From Saprospiraceae bacterium (GTDB taxonomy: Bacteria > Bacteroidota > Bacteroidia > Chitinophagales > Saprospiraceae), in assembly GCA_026993525.1 (NCBI GenBank), contig JALWSS010000166.1:9573-73572 (forward strand): DNA of 64,000 nucleotides, in the 5' to 3' direction. Under the pieces are notes generated by a model. The model did no database searches. It was not told the origin of the DNA and saw only the letters and a program-made list of their open reading frames with translations. A program made the position numbers and the translations under genes. Positions within the stretch are counted from its first letter, which is position 1. Every line of letters begins with the position of its first letter. This document shows, one piece after another, positions 27,237-35,854 of the stretch.

Positions 27237-27803
27237 AGCGGCAACCAGAAATAAAACCGAAAAAAACAGCGGACGAATTTCTCCATGCATGCCAGCAGAT
27301 ATATTGGCGGATAAAAAGGGAATCAATTTCTCGGGGGAACGAGCAGATATTTTAGCAGATACTTGTCTGCCGAAGGCATAAAAAAAAGGAATTGATTCTT
27401 CGGGGAACGGGCAGATGTTTTTGGCGGACAAAAAGGAATTGATTTCCCATCCCTCCAAGTGTTGACCACAGAGGCACTTGCAGAAGATCGCCCTGACCCA
27501 TTTCAGCCTCCCCATCTCACTCCCCCGTCGGTGGCAGCGTTTGTTGTTTAAAAAAACACCTGCTATCGCCCCTGTCTCCATACTCTTCCCAAAGCGGGGA
27601 AACTCATTCCCCCTCTCCCCCCGCTGAACAAGGTCATATCCAAATTTTTCCCCAACGTTCAACATAAAGCCGAAAGGTAAAAAAGTTAAAAACCTGCCCT
27701 GCTGCCCAAAAAGCTGTGCGCATAGCACCACTGATCCCAAAAATTTATCGAACGGCATCCTACCTTTGCACTACCGCCATTTCAACAAAAAAGCAGGGAC
27801 TAT
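27237..27803. other. Non-coding region with degenerate tandem repeats and helicase promoter
   Basis: 27280-27450 holds about two and a half degenerate units built on GGAATTGATTTCTCGGGGAACG plus GGGCAGATGTTTTTGGCGGA-like sequence. 27456-27482 is a CAAGTG...CACTTG stem-loop of the type found after the TPR gene tails at 32 and 35 kb. The last 100 bp carry the helicase promoter, with the -7 box TACCTTTG at 27761-27768, 36 bp before the ATG. No gene is supported here. Confidence 0.6.
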
Positions 27804-30800
27804 ATGCACATCAACAACTTTGAGAAAAGCTTCTCCTCCGCCGTGCTGCGCCGAGGCAAAGACCTCTACCGCCGCAACAAAGTCGAAGACCTCGAAAGAG
27901 ACATTGATGACCCGAACGACTGGTATGCCACGGTAGAAGGTTCCAGCGACATTTATGATCTGTATGTATCCATCCAACCCAACGGGCAGATCACCGAATT
28001 TGAATGCGACTGCCCATACGATTGGGGCGGCCCCTGTAAACACCTGGCAGCCATGCTGTTCAAAATCAGGGAGCGTGCCGGTGGCTCCTTCAAACAAATC
28101 AGGGCCAAAAACAAAAAGGCCTCCCGCCCGGTCAGCGAACTCCTCGCCGTTTACGAAAAACTGGAGACCACCGACCAAAGGATAGTGAAAATCGCTGCCG
28201 TGCTTTGGGAGCAGGTGACGCAGACCAAAATGATGGAGATTTTCAACGCCGCCAGGTTCAAGGGCAGGCGCAAAAACATTTATGCCGCAGAGCTGAAACC
28301 GAGGCTGAAAAAACTGCTGAACGAGGGCTTGCTCATCCTCTGGCACGGCAACCAGTACCATTGCAACAAGCCCCTGGCCGAAGCCCTCTGCCAGAAATAT
28401 TTCAGCACCGACCCCGACTTTGGGGACGCCGCAAAGGCCATCCGGCAAAAGCTGCCCATCCATAGCTATTGGTTCAGTTACAACGACCCCGACCGAGAAT
28501 TCAGGGAAATGAGGATAGGCCTGTACACGGGCAACCGGACACTTTTTGAAAAGTATTTCATGGCTGTGGCCAGTAGCTATGGTTCTGGTTTTTCGATAGA
28601 TGAACTGATCACGTACTGGCTGGGGGAAACCTTTGACGAAGAAAAACTGGAAACCTTTGCTCCCCGCATCCGCAACTTTCTCCTTGCCCAAAAAATTTCG
28701 ATTGGCATCTTCCAGCTCGAGCGGACCGACGATTATACCGGTTACGCCGATTACGCCGCCGAACGGCTCGCCACAATGCACGAAAGAGACCGCTCGACGA
28801 TGGCCAACACCCTGGCACTGCTCTGCCTGTTGCGCGGCGACCGGGAAAAACTGGAGCAGTTGTCGCCGCACCTCGACCCCATATCACAGGGAACTTACGC
28901 TGCTTCGGAGCTGCTGTTGGCAGGCCAAACGGACAAGGCGCTCGACACTTTTAAGCTGGCTCAAAAGCAACTCCGCAAACACACCGGCAACAACCGCGAA
29001 GTGCTGCACGGCATGGCCGGCGTCTTCCATATCCTTACCTATCTGAAAACACGGGACCCCAAATATTACAATAGAATACGCACCCACATCAAGCAGGCAA
29101 ACAGGGTGAAGACCCCTTATTCCGTCCTCTTCAACTGGCTGGGCGGCGTTGTGCATTTTCTCGAAAACAACCGCAAACTGGCAGAGCAGGAACTGGAAAA
29201 CGACCTCGCCCCTCCAATGTTCGGGCTGTTCTACCACCTATGCTGCTATTGGGTCAGCGAGTCGCTCGTCAGCATCAGGTCGCTTACCGACGCCTGCAAA
29301 AATGCCCACAAAAAAGGCTACCATTGGCTGGCCGCCGAAATGAACGCCCTGCTGGGCGAAATGGGAAAGGAACTGCCCAACATACCCCTGCCCGATGGCG
29401 AGCCCCTGCATAAAGTGCTGCCCCGCATCGAAGAGTGGGAAAATGCCCTCAACGTGCTGCTCAAAATGGGCGGTAAAAAGAACGCTTCAGGTGATGGACA
29501 AACCGACCGCATTGTATGGCTCGTCAATTTTGAACAAGGGCATGTGCAGGCCCGGTACCAGACCTATGGCAAGAACGGATGGCTGAAAGGCCGGGCCGTT
29601 TCTTTTGCCAGCCTGCAAAGAGGGGACGTGCCCAATCTCACCGTGCAGGACCAGCTTTTCATCAATTCGATCTACTATGCCAGTGGCAGTTTGATCGACA
29701 TGGACGACAACGAAGCCTCCTGGAAACACCTTGTTGGGCACCCCTTGCTCTTTCTGGAAAAATCACCAAAAACGGCTGTGCAACTCGTGGAGGCCAGGCC
29801 CACCCTCATCGCCAAACAGACCGACAAGGGCTACCAGCTACGTTTCTCCCATAACGTGCAATACCCAGGCGCACAGATCATCAAAGAGTCGCCGACCCGC
29901 TACCTGTACATCGAGTTCACGGAGCAGATGGTACAGATCGCACGGGCATTCAACGGCAAGTCCCTTTTTGTGCCGGAGGAAGGGGCCGAACGCCTGCGCG
30001 AAGCCGTTGCCGGGCTGGCCAACATCGTGGAGGTGCAGTCGGCTTTCGAGGACGACAACCTGCCCTCCGTCGAAGCCGACGCCCGCCCCTGTGTCCACCT
30101 CCTGCCCATCGGCGATGGCTTCCACGTCGAGGTTTACACCAAACCCTTCCGCGACCAGCCGCCCTATGTGAAGCCCGGTAAGGGGGAAGCCTATCTCATT
30201 GCCAACATCGCCGGCCAACGCACGGCAACCAACCGCGACCTCAAACGGGAAGCCAAACTGGCCAAAGACTTCCTCAACCAGGTTTCCATCCTGAAAAACA
30301 AGCGACCGGTGGCGGGGGTCTGGGTACTGGAAGATGCCCAGACCTGTCTCGAACTGCTGCTGGAGATGCAACCGCTTTTGGATAAAAACGAAATCATATT
30401 GGAGTGGCCAAAAGGCGAAAAATTCCGCATCGAATCAGTGGCGGGTTTTGATAAATTCAAAATGCAGGTGAGCGAAAAAGGCTCTTGGTTCGAGGTGACG
30501 GGCGAGCTGCGAGTGGACGAGGAGAAGGTGCTGACCATGCAGGAACTGCTCGCCCTGAGTGAACAGCAAAGCCAGTTTGTGGAGGTCAGCCCGGGCAAGT
30601 TTTTGGCGCTCACGAAGGAGTTTAGCCGAAGGCTGAAAAGTATCAACGGCCTGCTTGCTTCGCAAAAAAAAGACGGCGCACTGCAACTGCACCCCCTCGC
30701 TGCCCCGGCCATAGAGCCGTTTACCGAACTGGTGGGCAACTTCGAGGCGGGCAAAAAATTCAAAGAATACAAGGAGCGGCTCAAAAAGGCATTTGCCAAA

Positions 30801-32216
30801 AAACACAGCGTGCCGAAGGCATTCAATGCCACCCTGCGCCCCTACCAAAAAGAGGGGTTCCAATGGCTGCACCGCTGCGCCGACTGGGGCGTGGGCGCCT
30901 GCCTCGCCGATGACATGGGCCTCGGCAAAACCATCCAGGCACTCGCCTTCCTCACCGACCGGGCAAAGCTGGGACCCGCATTGGTGGTTGCCCCGGCCAG
31001 CGTTTGCCGCAACTGGCGGGCTGAAACAGTGCGCTTCGCACCAAAACTAAATCCCATCCTCTTTGGCGAAGGCGACCGCGCCGTTACCATCAAAAAAGCA
31101 AAAAAAGGCGACCTCGTCATCGTCACCTACGACCTCATGGCGAGGGAGGAGAAACTGTTCACCGAAAAGGAATGGGCCACCATCGTACTCGACGAGGCGC
31201 AGGCCATCAAGAACCGCACGACCCGCCGCTCCAAAACGGCCATGAAACTGAAAGGCGACTTTAAAATGACCATGACCGGCACCCCCCTCGAGAACCACCT
31301 CGGCGAGCTATGGAACCAGTTCCAGTTTATCAACCCCGGCCTGCTCGGCACCATTGACGACTTCACCAAACGCTTCGCCCTGCCCATCGAAAAATACAAG
31401 GACGACAACCGCCGCGACCAATTGCGCCGCCTCGTGCAGCCCTTCATCCTGCGCCGCCACAAAAGCGAGGTACTCAAAGAACTGCCCGAAAAAACAGAAA
31501 TCACCCTTTCGGTAAACCTGACCCCCGATGAACGGGCATTTTACGAAGCCCTGCGTCGAAATGCCATCGAAAAACTGGTGGCCGAAGAAAAAGACTCGCA
31601 GGCCGGGCAGCAGCACCTGCGCATCCTCGCCGAAATAATGCGCCTGCGCCGCGCCGCCTGCCACCCCACATTGGCCGACCCAAACGCCCGGTTCAGCAGC
31701 AGCGCCAAGCTGGAACTTTTTGGCGAAATAGTGGGCGAGCTATTGGAAAACGGACACAAAGCACTGGTTTTCAGCCAGTTTGTCGACCATCTGAAAATCC
31801 TTGAAAATTATTTGAAAAAGAAAAAAGTCGCCTACCAGTACCTCGACGGCTCTACCCCGCTCAAAAAACGGGAGCAGCGCATCAATGCTTTCCAGGCGGG
31901 CGAGGGCGACATTTTCCTCATCAGCCTGAAAGCAGGCGGCACCGGCCTCAACCTCACCGCCGCCGATTTTGTCATCCACACCGACCCCTGGTGGAACCCC
32001 GCCGTGGAAGACCAGGCCACCGACCGCGCCCACCGCATCGGGCAGGAACGCCCCGTAACCGTCTATCGGCTCGTCGCCGAAAATACCATCGAAGAAAAAA
32101 TACTGGAACTCCACGCAAAAAAACGGGACCTGGCCGACTCGCTGCTCGCCGGCACCGACGTGAGCGCCAAACTGACGGCGAAAGACTTGATGGAATTGCT
32201 CAATGAGGAAGGCTGA
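27804..32216 (+). CDS. SWIM zinc-finger SNF2-family DNA helicase
   Basis: 1470 residues. The N-terminus has a SWIM zinc site, Cys68-x-Cys70-x7-Cys78-x-His80 (CDCPYDWGGPCKH). Residues about 90-1000 are a long accessory region. The SNF2 ATPase follows: LRPYQKEGFQWLHR, motif I DDMGLGKTIQ (about 1036), motif II DEAQAIKN (about 1129), motif III MTGTPLENH, then helicase C with DGSTPLKKREQRINAFQ, LKAGGTGLNLT and DRAHRIGQERPVTVYRL. It is an ATP-dependent DNA or nucleoprotein translocase; in bacteria it is linked to DNA repair or defence. The gene is GC-rich like the chromosome and has no attC, so it is not a cassette although it lies between the two modules. Confidence 0.92.
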   Translation: MHINNFEKSFSSAVLRRGKDLYRRNKVEDLERDIDDPNDWYATVEGSSDIYDLYVSIQPNGQITEFECDCPYDWGGPCKHLAAMLFKIRERAGGSFKQIRAKNKKASRPVSELLAVYEKLETTDQRIVKIAAVLWEQVTQTKMMEIFNAARFKGRRKNIYAAELKPRLKKLLNEGLLILWHGNQYHCNKPLAEALCQKYFSTDPDFGDAAKAIRQKLPIHSYWFSYNDPDREFREMRIGLYTGNRTLFEKYFMAVASSYGSGFSIDELITYWLGETFDEEKLETFAPRIRNFLLAQKISIGIFQLERTDDYTGYADYAAERLATMHERDRSTMANTLALLCLLRGDREKLEQLSPHLDPISQGTYAASELLLAGQTDKALDTFKLAQKQLRKHTGNNREVLHGMAGVFHILTYLKTRDPKYYNRIRTHIKQANRVKTPYSVLFNWLGGVVHFLENNRKLAEQELENDLAPPMFGLFYHLCCYWVSESLVSIRSLTDACKNAHKKGYHWLAAEMNALLGEMGKELPNIPLPDGEPLHKVLPRIEEWENALNVLLKMGGKKNASGDGQTDRIVWLVNFEQGHVQARYQTYGKNGWLKGRAVSFASLQRGDVPNLTVQDQLFINSIYYASGSLIDMDDNEASWKHLVGHPLLFLEKSPKTAVQLVEARPTLIAKQTDKGYQLRFSHNVQYPGAQIIKESPTRYLYIEFTEQMVQIARAFNGKSLFVPEEGAERLREAVAGLANIVEVQSAFEDDNLPSVEADARPCVHLLPIGDGFHVEVYTKPFRDQPPYVKPGKGEAYLIANIAGQRTATNRDLKREAKLAKDFLNQVSILKNKRPVAGVWVLEDAQTCLELLLEMQPLLDKNEIILEWPKGEKFRIESVAGFDKFKMQVSEKGSWFEVTGELRVDEEKVLTMQELLALSEQQSQFVEVSPGKFLALTKEFSRRLKSINGLLASQKKDGALQLHPLAAPAIEPFTELVGNFEAGKKFKEYKERLKKAFAKKHSVPKAFNATLRPYQKEGFQWLHRCADWGVGACLADDMGLGKTIQALAFLTDRAKLGPALVVAPASVCRNWRAETVRFAPKLNPILFGEGDRAVTIKKAKKGDLVIVTYDLMAREEKLFTEKEWATIVLDEAQAIKNRTTRRSKTAMKLKGDFKMTMTGTPLENHLGELWNQFQFINPGLLGTIDDFTKRFALPIEKYKDDNRRDQLRRLVQPFILRRHKSEVLKELPEKTEITLSVNLTPDERAFYEALRRNAIEKLVAEEKDSQAGQQHLRILAEIMRLRRAACHPTLADPNARFSSSAKLELFGEIVGELLENGHKALVFSQFVDHLKILENYLKKKKVAYQYLDGSTPLKKREQRINAFQAGEGDIFLISLKAGGTGLNLTAADFVIHTDPWWNPAVEDQATDRAHRIGQERPVTVYRLVAENTIEEKILELHAKKRDLADSLLAGTDVSAKLTAKDLMELLNEEG

Positions 32217-32256
32217 GGCGGTAAGGGGCATTGAGACGAGGTGCGACATCCGCCCC

Positions 32257-32286
32257 TGCAAGTGTTGAGCGCAGCGGCACTTGCGG
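32257..32286. repeat. GCAAGTG/CACTTGC stem-loop
   Basis: TGCAAGTG, loop TTGAGCGCAGCGG, CACTTGC. Related elements lie at 27456-27482, 35855-35883, 38241-38270 (diverged) and 39569-39597 (diverged). Four of the five sit just beyond the 3' end of a TPR gene copy; it could be its terminator or a recombination-prone element. Confidence 0.65.
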
Positions 32287-32311
32287 CCACCCCTTGTAAC
32301 TAAAAATCTTA

Positions 32312-32411
32312 TCACTTACCCCCAACCCCCTCCTTCAGCCTGTTGTACTTCTGAAAATTCACCTCATCGCCTTTGCGGTTGTAGCAGTCGGCCAGGTAGG
32401 AGTAGATTTCG
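32312..32411 (-). pseudogene. Fragment of the TPR membrane-protein gene (3' end)
   Basis: It encodes only about the last 33 residues of the gene at 39623-41575: (EIYSYLADCYNRKGDEVNFQ then KYNRLKEGVGGK). The downstream flank (CTTGTAACTAA...ATCTTATCAC) is also shared with the intact gene. The homology breaks at about 32411 and the next recognisable sequence is a ligD tail at 32424. Confidence 0.8.
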
Positions 32412-32423
32412 TCCACTCTCAAT

Positions 32424-32555
32424 AACTCAGTCTCCATGCAGCTGAGCTGGGAAGAGCTGGAAAGGCTGGATGATCCGGAGATGTTCGATGTGGGGACGGT
32501 GGTGAAACAGTTGGAAAGAGAAGGTGCGGCCTGGGCTGGATTTAATGCGGAATAG
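32424..32555 (+). pseudogene. Fragment of a second ligD polymerase-domain gene (3' end)
   Basis: About 43 codons ending in TAG: SVSMQLSWEELERLDDPEMF, then DVGTVVKQLEREGAAWAGFN. It aligns with the C-terminus of the LigD-like protein at 22416-23279 at about half of its positions. It ends 4 bp before the stop of recombinase copy 2, the same spacing as ligD and recombinase copy 1. The ligD tails differ much more (~50%) than the recombinases (~8%), so they come from distinct ligD paralogues. Confidence 0.8.
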
Positions 32556-32559
32556 GGCA

Positions 32560-33431
32560 TCACAACATATCCAGCGGGCTCTGTAGATTCCGTTTGGCCA
32601 CCTCGGTAATGTGGGTATATATCTGGGTTGTTTTGATGGAATTGTGCCCCAGCATTTCCTGAACATATCTTATATCCATACCTGATTCTATCAAGTGCGT
32701 GGCAAAGCTGTGGCGCAAAATGTGCGGCGTGACCGTTTTTGAAATACCGGCCCTTCTGGCAGCCTGTTTGACGATGGACTGCACACTGCGAGCTGAGTAA
32801 TTACCTCCATTCGTGCCTTCAAAAAGGTATTCTTTGGGCTGGTATTGTAAAAAGTACTTTCGCAACTCAAACAGCAAGGTCTCAGATAGCACAACCGAGC
32901 GGCCTTTGTTTCCTTTGGAGTCTCGCACCATGAGTCGCATACTCGCTGAATCCACATCTGAAACCTTTACATGAGTACTTCTGACAAGCGGAAACCCGCC
33001 CCGTATAACAACATCAGAATGCAACGATGCTTGATGTTGCCGGTCCGGTCCAGCATCCTGCGAACTTCATCTTTGGTGAGGTACTTAGGCAGCCTGTTTT
33101 GCTTGCGCTTCGGATAGAGGTGCTTCAAGTCCAGTTTCCGCCCCTCACAGAGCTCAAAGTACTTTCCGATGGCACCCAGCATCTGCCGCTGGTAGCTGGC
33201 ACTGATGCCTTCTTGCTCAACCAGGTGGCTGATGTAGTTGGCGATGTTTCTTTCAGCTACAGTTTCAAGCCTGTAAGCTGAAAAAGCATTTAGAAACTTT
33301 GCTACACAATTGGAGTACGACTTGATGGTGCGCCAGGCATAGCGCTGTACTTTCAAAAGGTCTCGAAACTGGGTGAGCTTTGTATTCATAGCAGGGGAGT
33401 TGCGTGATATAAACTTTTTCGCTCCAAACAT
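32560..33431 (-). pseudogene. Tyrosine recombinase copy 2, frameshifted
   Basis: About 92% identical at protein level to copy 1 over the first 153 residues (12 differences), with the same ATG context (MFGAKKFISRNSPAM) and the same end (SPLDML). One base is missing near 32972-32973 (ACATGAGT against ACATTGAGT in copy 1). The frame breaks after FRLSEVL, separating catalytic Arg148 from the HxxR, His and Tyr residues. The product should be inactive unless a sequencing error or programmed frameshift is involved. Upstream is its own attI-like block. Confidence 0.88.
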
Positions 33432-33545
33432 AAGTCACAAAACCCTAATATCCAAACCGTTACACACAAAAACTACCATCTGTGGCGATTTGATATACGC
33501 AATGCGGGTTTAGGGGAATAGACGCAATGCGTATATTTGGACGTT
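33432..33545. other. attI-like site of integron-like module 2, with cassette promoter
   Basis: Same length and layout as the site at 24157-24270. The palindrome is better here: ATATACGCAATGCG (from 33494) against CGCAATGCGTATAT. It ends GGAC-GTT at 33543-33545, with -7 box TATATTTG at 33532-33539. A possible extra core, AACGTTCGATTGGC, occurs about 52 bp further on (GTT at 33595). Confidence 0.7.
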
Positions 33546-33704
33546 GTGCCTCATTCCACATACATCCTAGACCAAGTTAATTCTTTAAGACAACGTTCGA
33601 TTGGCTAAGGAAACAAACAAAATCCTGTAAATTGAGCAGGAAAACAGGTGTTGATAATCAGAGGGTTGGCAAACGTTGGTCAGAATTACAACAAAACACT
33701 AACA

Positions 33705-34472
33705 ATGATAAAATTCTTTAGAAAGATTAGACAAAGATTACTGACTGAAAACAAGTTCAGCAAATATTTAATGTATGCTATTGGAGAAATTATCCTTGTC
33801 GTCATCGGAATACTTATTGCGCTTCAAGTTAATAACCAGAACAATATTAGGACTGAAAAAGAAGCACTTAAAAACTATCTAGGAAAAATAGCAAACAATG
33901 TTATTGATGATATTGAAGTAGGGGAATACATGTTGAGGACTAGAACTGAACAATCACTTTTATGCGCTGATGCGGCCGAATTAATTGCAAATAAGGATTG
34001 GAGTGACCAAAGGACTATAACAAAAGCTGTTTTTGTAATGATAATTGAGCAACCCTTGAATTACAATAGAAGTGGTTTTGAGTCATTGAAGAATTCTGGG
34101 TATTTACAGCATCTTGACAATCCGAGAATAGAAGAACTAATATACCATTATTACAATGCTGTAGATAAAGTTTTATTTGAAGAATCAAGTTTGCAAGGTT
34201 GGGCTAATGACTTGGATTTAGAATTGCACAAAAGCGGATTCTTTTCAGAATGGATTGAACTGGAAAAGAGACCAAATCAAAAAATGAATGAAGTGATTGG
34301 TAATTATACAGATAAATTATGTGAGCACAGGGGAAATGACATTGTATTATCAATATTATATCGAGGTTTCTTATTTACTGCCGATTTAACAAATTTCTAT
34401 GAAGAACAAGTATCTGTTGGCAAAGAATTATTGAAAGCAATAGAAGATTATGTCACAGTTGACAGCGAATAA
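33705..34472 (+). CDS. Cassette gene: DUF6090-family membrane protein
   Basis: 255 residues from ATG 33705 (MIKFFRKIRQRLLTENKFSK); upstream in-frame codons lack homology. The opening, with one transmembrane helix (YLMYAIGEIILVVIGILIAL followed by QVNNQN), is the hallmark of DUF6090, a multicopy Bacteroidota family of unknown function with a cytoplasmic basic start and an extracytoplasmic helical domain (ALKNYLGKIANNVIDDIEVG to the end). It is AT-rich. First cassette of module 2, followed 27 bp later by attC-like site 3. Confidence 0.82.
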   Translation: MIKFFRKIRQRLLTENKFSKYLMYAIGEIILVVIGILIALQVNNQNNIRTEKEALKNYLGKIANNVIDDIEVGEYMLRTRTEQSLLCADAAELIANKDWSDQRTITKAVFVMIIEQPLNYNRSGFESLKNSGYLQHLDNPRIEELIYHYYNAVDKVLFEESSLQGWANDLDLELHKSGFFSEWIELEKRPNQKMNEVIGNYTDKLCEHRGNDIVLSILYRGFLFTADLTNFYEEQVSVGKELLKAIEDYVTVDSE

Positions 34473-34499
34473 CTATAATCCAAAAAATAGCGAAAGCAC

Positions 34500-34558
34500 A
34501 ACAATGTATATGCGATAATGCTCCTTAAACGGTCGCACTACGCATATACGAGGCCGTT
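34500..34558 (+). repeat. attC-like site 3 (59 bp)
   Basis: AAC (34500-34502), spacer AAT, arm GTATATGCGATAATGC, short loop, arm GCACTACGCATATAC, spacer GAGGCC, GTT (34556-34558). The left arm has one extra A relative to the right, like the extrahelical bases that set strand choice in attC sites. The length equals that of the classical 59-base element. Confidence 0.75.
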
Positions 34559-34583
34559 CGGTGTCATCAAAAAAAAATAAACC

Positions 34584-34898
34584 ATGAAAAAAAGACCTAA
34601 AATCAAAGAAGTTATACAACAGTTAGAAGTACAAGGCTTCGAGAAAACAATTGATTCAATTTCAGAGTATTCACCAAAAGCAGATTTATACTTTCGGGGA
34701 ATTGGAAATAATCGCTATGTTGTATTTAATCGCTACAACAAAACAAAAAGAGAAGACCTGCAAGGGTTTGATTGTTGGATTAGCGAATATAATTCAAAAA
34801 ATGAAATTGGGAGTAAGAAAGCAATAGTGACAGAAGGTATCAGATTAAGTTTTGATTTTGAAGAGGACTGGAAATTGTTGAATCCTCATTTAAACTAA
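34584..34898 (+). CDS. Cassette gene: small unknown protein
   Basis: 104 residues, AT-rich, starting 25 bp after a GTT core. Mixed alpha/beta: IKEVIQQLEVQGFEKTIDSI, then YFRGIGNNRYVVFNRYNKTK, then FDCWISEYNSKNEIGSKKAI. No membrane segment or catalytic motif. I do not recognise it. It is 18 bp from the next gene and probably co-transcribed with it as one two-gene cassette. Confidence 0.65.
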   Translation: MKKRPKIKEVIQQLEVQGFEKTIDSISEYSPKADLYFRGIGNNRYVVFNRYNKTKREDLQGFDCWISEYNSKNEIGSKKAIVTEGIRLSFDFEEDWKLLNPHLN

Positions 34899-34916
34899 TT
34901 TTAAATCAAGAACGCA

Positions 34917-35564
34917 ATGATGAATTATGAAGCAACAAGTCATGACATTAGAATGATAATCAATGTTAAAGGAAATCGAAGACAGGGAAATAATAATTTA
35001 GGAAGAATAGTCGAACCTAAATTACTTATTCAAGTTTTTGATAGCATTGAAAATGCACTTTATGAATCAGACAGAAATGATGTTATTGATTTTTTTAGGC
35101 GATATGAAAGAGATATAGAATATGAAATAGGTGAAGAAATTTATAAATTATCAAGAGATGCTGCAATTCATCGAATTAGGGAATATAGACATAATAGATT
35201 GCTAATTAATAATGCAAGAGACGGCTCAATCGAATTTGAAGCATTTGTAATTGCAGTTGCAGCTTTAACTTTAAGCAGTACATTAAAGGAATCATTTAAA
35301 GAAGGTTATAAGAAGAGTATCTTGCACGAACGACTATCTGAATACATAAGAGAGATGATAGACAATAAAACACTTTATATTGCTGAAAAATTACGAAAAG
35401 CATTCGGAAAGAAAAAAAGGACAGTTCAAGTAAATGTGGAACAGCTAAGTGATAATCGTCCCAAAGAAATTAAAATTACTGTCCATGAAGAATTGATTTT
35501 GAAAGAGTTAGAGAAACCTGAATTGACATTGGGTGAAATAGTTGACAAAAGAAAGGGGTTATAA
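34917..35564 (+). CDS. Cassette gene: unknown protein, second gene of the cassette
   Basis: 215 residues from ATG 34917 (a second ATG follows directly). The N-terminal half is charged and helical (VFDSIENALYESDRNDVIDF, then FRRYERDIEYEIGEEIYKLS). A weakly hydrophobic stretch FEAFVIAVAALTLSSTL may insert in a membrane. The C-terminus is lysine-rich. It cannot be assigned to a family. It is followed by three short hairpins and attC-like site 4; a partial core (TTTAGGCGTTGTTGG, GTT at 35582) lies just after the stop. Confidence 0.65.
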   Translation: MMNYEATSHDIRMIINVKGNRRQGNNNLGRIVEPKLLIQVFDSIENALYESDRNDVIDFFRRYERDIEYEIGEEIYKLSRDAAIHRIREYRHNRLLINNARDGSIEFEAFVIAVAALTLSSTLKESFKEGYKKSILHERLSEYIREMIDNKTLYIAEKLRKAFGKKKRTVQVNVEQLSDNRPKEIKITVHEELILKELEKPELTLGEIVDKRKGL

Positions 35565-35629
35565 AGAATATGCGTTTAGGCGTTGTTGGTATCTCTATGT
35601 AGGTACTTGGCGAAACGGTGGTTAGGTAG

Positions 35630-35739
35630 TTAGGGCTTCTTGGAGGCTCTAATGTAATCCCCAACCAGTTAAAGGGTCTCTAAGGAGGCTCTCGTAATCA
35701 CCAGCTGGTTAGGGTCTCTTCGGAGACTCTAACCTTTTT
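35630..35739 (+). terminator. Three repeated hairpins, the last a strong terminator
   Basis: Hairpins at 35630-35652 and 35669-35697 and the best one at 35708-35733 share the pattern AGGGTCTC...GGAG(A/G)CTCT. The last is GTTAGGGTCTC-TTCG-GAGACTCTAAC followed by CTTTTT: an 11-bp stem with one G-T pair, a UUCG tetraloop and a U-tract, so an intrinsic terminator for the cassette. Confidence 0.75.
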
Positions 35740-35782
35740 GAAAAAAAACAGCAAATGAAATAATGAAAAAAGGCGAGAAGCG

Positions 35783-35841
35783 AACAAGGTGCAAAACGTT
35801 CATGGCGGCTATACGCCGCCACGCCGTTTGCACGAACCGTT
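35783..35841 (+). repeat. attC-like site 4 (59 bp)
   Basis: AAC (35783-35785), spacer AAG, arm GTGCAAAACGTTCATGGCGGC interrupted by unpaired bases, loop TATA region, arm CGCCGCCACGCCGTTTGCAC, spacer GAACC, GTT (35839-35841). The sequence differs wholly from sites 1-3 while the layout and 59-bp length match site 3. A TPR-gene fragment begins directly after it. Confidence 0.72.
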
Positions 35842-35854
35842 ATTCCCTGTCCCC

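Noticed and set aside
27216-27758. 180-codon minus-strand ORF
   Set aside because: Covers repeat DNA and the helicase promoter; translation has no recognisable features.
27804-32216. SWIM-SNF2 gene as a cassette of module 1
   Set aside because: It is GC-rich like the chromosome, has its own promoter, lies 567 bp beyond the last GTT and has no attC-like site after it.
33595-33597. Extra recombination core AACGTTCGATTGGC after attI 2
   Set aside because: The GTT context is suggestive, but no palindromic arm precedes it, so it is not called as a site.
35582-35584. Partial attC-like core after the 34917 gene
   Set aside because: TATGCGTTTAGGCGTTGTTGG looks like a right half, but no left arm or AAC core is found.
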